Of a stretch of 60,939 bases of DNA, positions 60,585 through 60,939 are shown piece after piece. The notes beneath the pieces are model-generated. The model was given only the letters and a program-made list of their open reading frames with translations. It ran no database searches and was not told the DNA's origin. The translations under genes were made by a program, and so were the position numbers. Each line of letters starts with the position of its first letter. The first letter of the stretch is position 1. Origin of the DNA: Bacillota bacterium (GTDB lineage Bacteria; Bacillota; Clostridia; Peptostreptococcales; Anaerovoracaceae); NCBI GenBank assembly GCA_017440275.1, contig JAFSHN010000007.1, forward strand, positions 1 to 60,939. The letters run 5' to 3'.

Positions 60585-60939
60585 CTATATTTTTTCAATT
60601 TCTTTAACATCAAGTCCGGTATATAATGCTATTTTTTCAGTTAGTTCACCGGAATTCTTCATCAGACGTGCTGTATTATACTTTTCTTCTAAAACACCTT
60701 GCTCCAGTCCTTCTGCAAGACCTTTCGCCAAACCTTCCTGTAAACCCTGTTGTAAGCCCTGTTCTAAGCCCTGTTCTAATCCACGTTCTAATCCTTGCTC
60801 TAAACCTTGTTGTATGCCTTGTTCCAATCCTTGTTCTATGCCTCGTTCAAGACCCAGCTCATAACCTTCCTGCGCTCTGATAGCTAAACATTCTTCTCTT
60901 GTCAGTTCATCACATAAAAAGCTCACTATCTCACCACCA
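60585..60939 (-). CDS. 3' end of an Rpn-family PD-(D/E)XK nuclease/transposase-like gene
   Basis: About 118 residues are in the window; the frame stays open to its edge (GGEIV before SFLCDELT), so the N-terminal nuclease domain lies outside. The visible part has a helical start, then about 13 copies of a four-residue repeat of the type G-L/I-E-Q/R, then a globular end (TGLDVKEIEKI). Such tails are usual in Rpn (YhgA-like) proteins linked to recombination. The GTG at 60926 is not the true start. Confidence 0.72.
   Translation of the reverse strand, partial: GGEIVSFLCDELTREECLAIRAQEGYELGLERGIEQGLEQGIQQGLEQGLERGLEQGLEQGLQQGLQEGLAKGLAEGLEQGVLEEKYNTARLMKNSGELTEKIALYTGLDVKEIEKI

Noticed and set aside
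60700-60880. CRISPR or minisatellite array
   Set aside because: The repeats are 12-bp coding units without spacers and keep a reading frame.

Overview
The window looks like the chromosome of a low-GC, Gram-positive anaerobe of the Bacillota, class Clostridia. This rests on AT-rich third positions, strong AGGAGG ribosome sites, sortase-type and lipoprotein machinery, a trigger factor-clpP-clpX-lon-engB block, a GlpA/GlpB-like glycerol operon with GlpP, feoAB, ferredoxin-type proteins and perfect TGNCGAA (Spo0A-type) boxes. A family such as Anaerovoracaceae is possible but cannot be proven from this sequence. I see no insertion sequence, prophage, CRISPR array or rRNA. Most genes lie on the minus strand in short operons separated by intrinsic terminators.

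Layout. 1-540: four-tRNA operon (Met-Val-Asp-His) with two tandem promoters. 541-3292: three exported or membrane-anchored surface genes, two of them sharing a beta-rich domain, one a BspA-type repeat protein. 3381-9455: housekeeping (NhaC antiporter, sfsA, lgt, ychF, coaW, small membrane proteins). 9551-11185: a wall-anchored thioester adhesin. 11244-14080: a P-type cation ATPase preceded by what reads as a yybP-ykoY manganese riboswitch with an overlapping terminator. 14101-18879: a compact Tad-type pilus/secretion operon (CpaB, CpaF, TadB, TadC) followed by four tiny or small membrane proteins beginning MKNL or MKDL, headed by a cluster of Spo0A-type boxes and a small sigma-like regulator.

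19050-24230: a beta-CASP metallo-beta-lactamase and a glycerol-3-phosphate oxidation operon with its antiterminator GlpP and a leader terminator. 24267-28473: PHP phosphoesterase, DJ-1, membrane protein, PduL, Hpt, DUF1232, EngB. 28484-34155: proteostasis block lon, clpX, clpP, tig. 34210-39468: CYTH, short DapB, small metal-binding protein, DUF1292, UvrC, D-Ala-D-Ala carboxypeptidase. 39553-41855: serC and serA, divergent around a palindromic operator-like site that contains both -35 boxes. 41913-48278: lipid kinase, feoAB, YihY, rdgB, rph, 2-hydroxyacid dehydrogenase.

48322-56865: J-domain/DUF5685 pair, Mrp, an MFS transporter, an acyltransferase fused to a zinc ribbon, an EamA transporter broken by one in-frame stop, a short dynamin-like GTPase, a ferredoxin-like protein and pyridoxamine kinase. 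56964-60500: an ECF transporter (T, double ATPase, S) under a cobalamin riboswitch with a terminator, so probably a corrinoid or precursor importer. 60585-60939: the 3' end of an Rpn/PD-(D/E)XK-type gene with a GLEQ repeat tail, cut by the window edge.

The most rewarding region is 14101-18879: a reduced Tad machine with unusual micro-proteins that appears wired to Spo0A.
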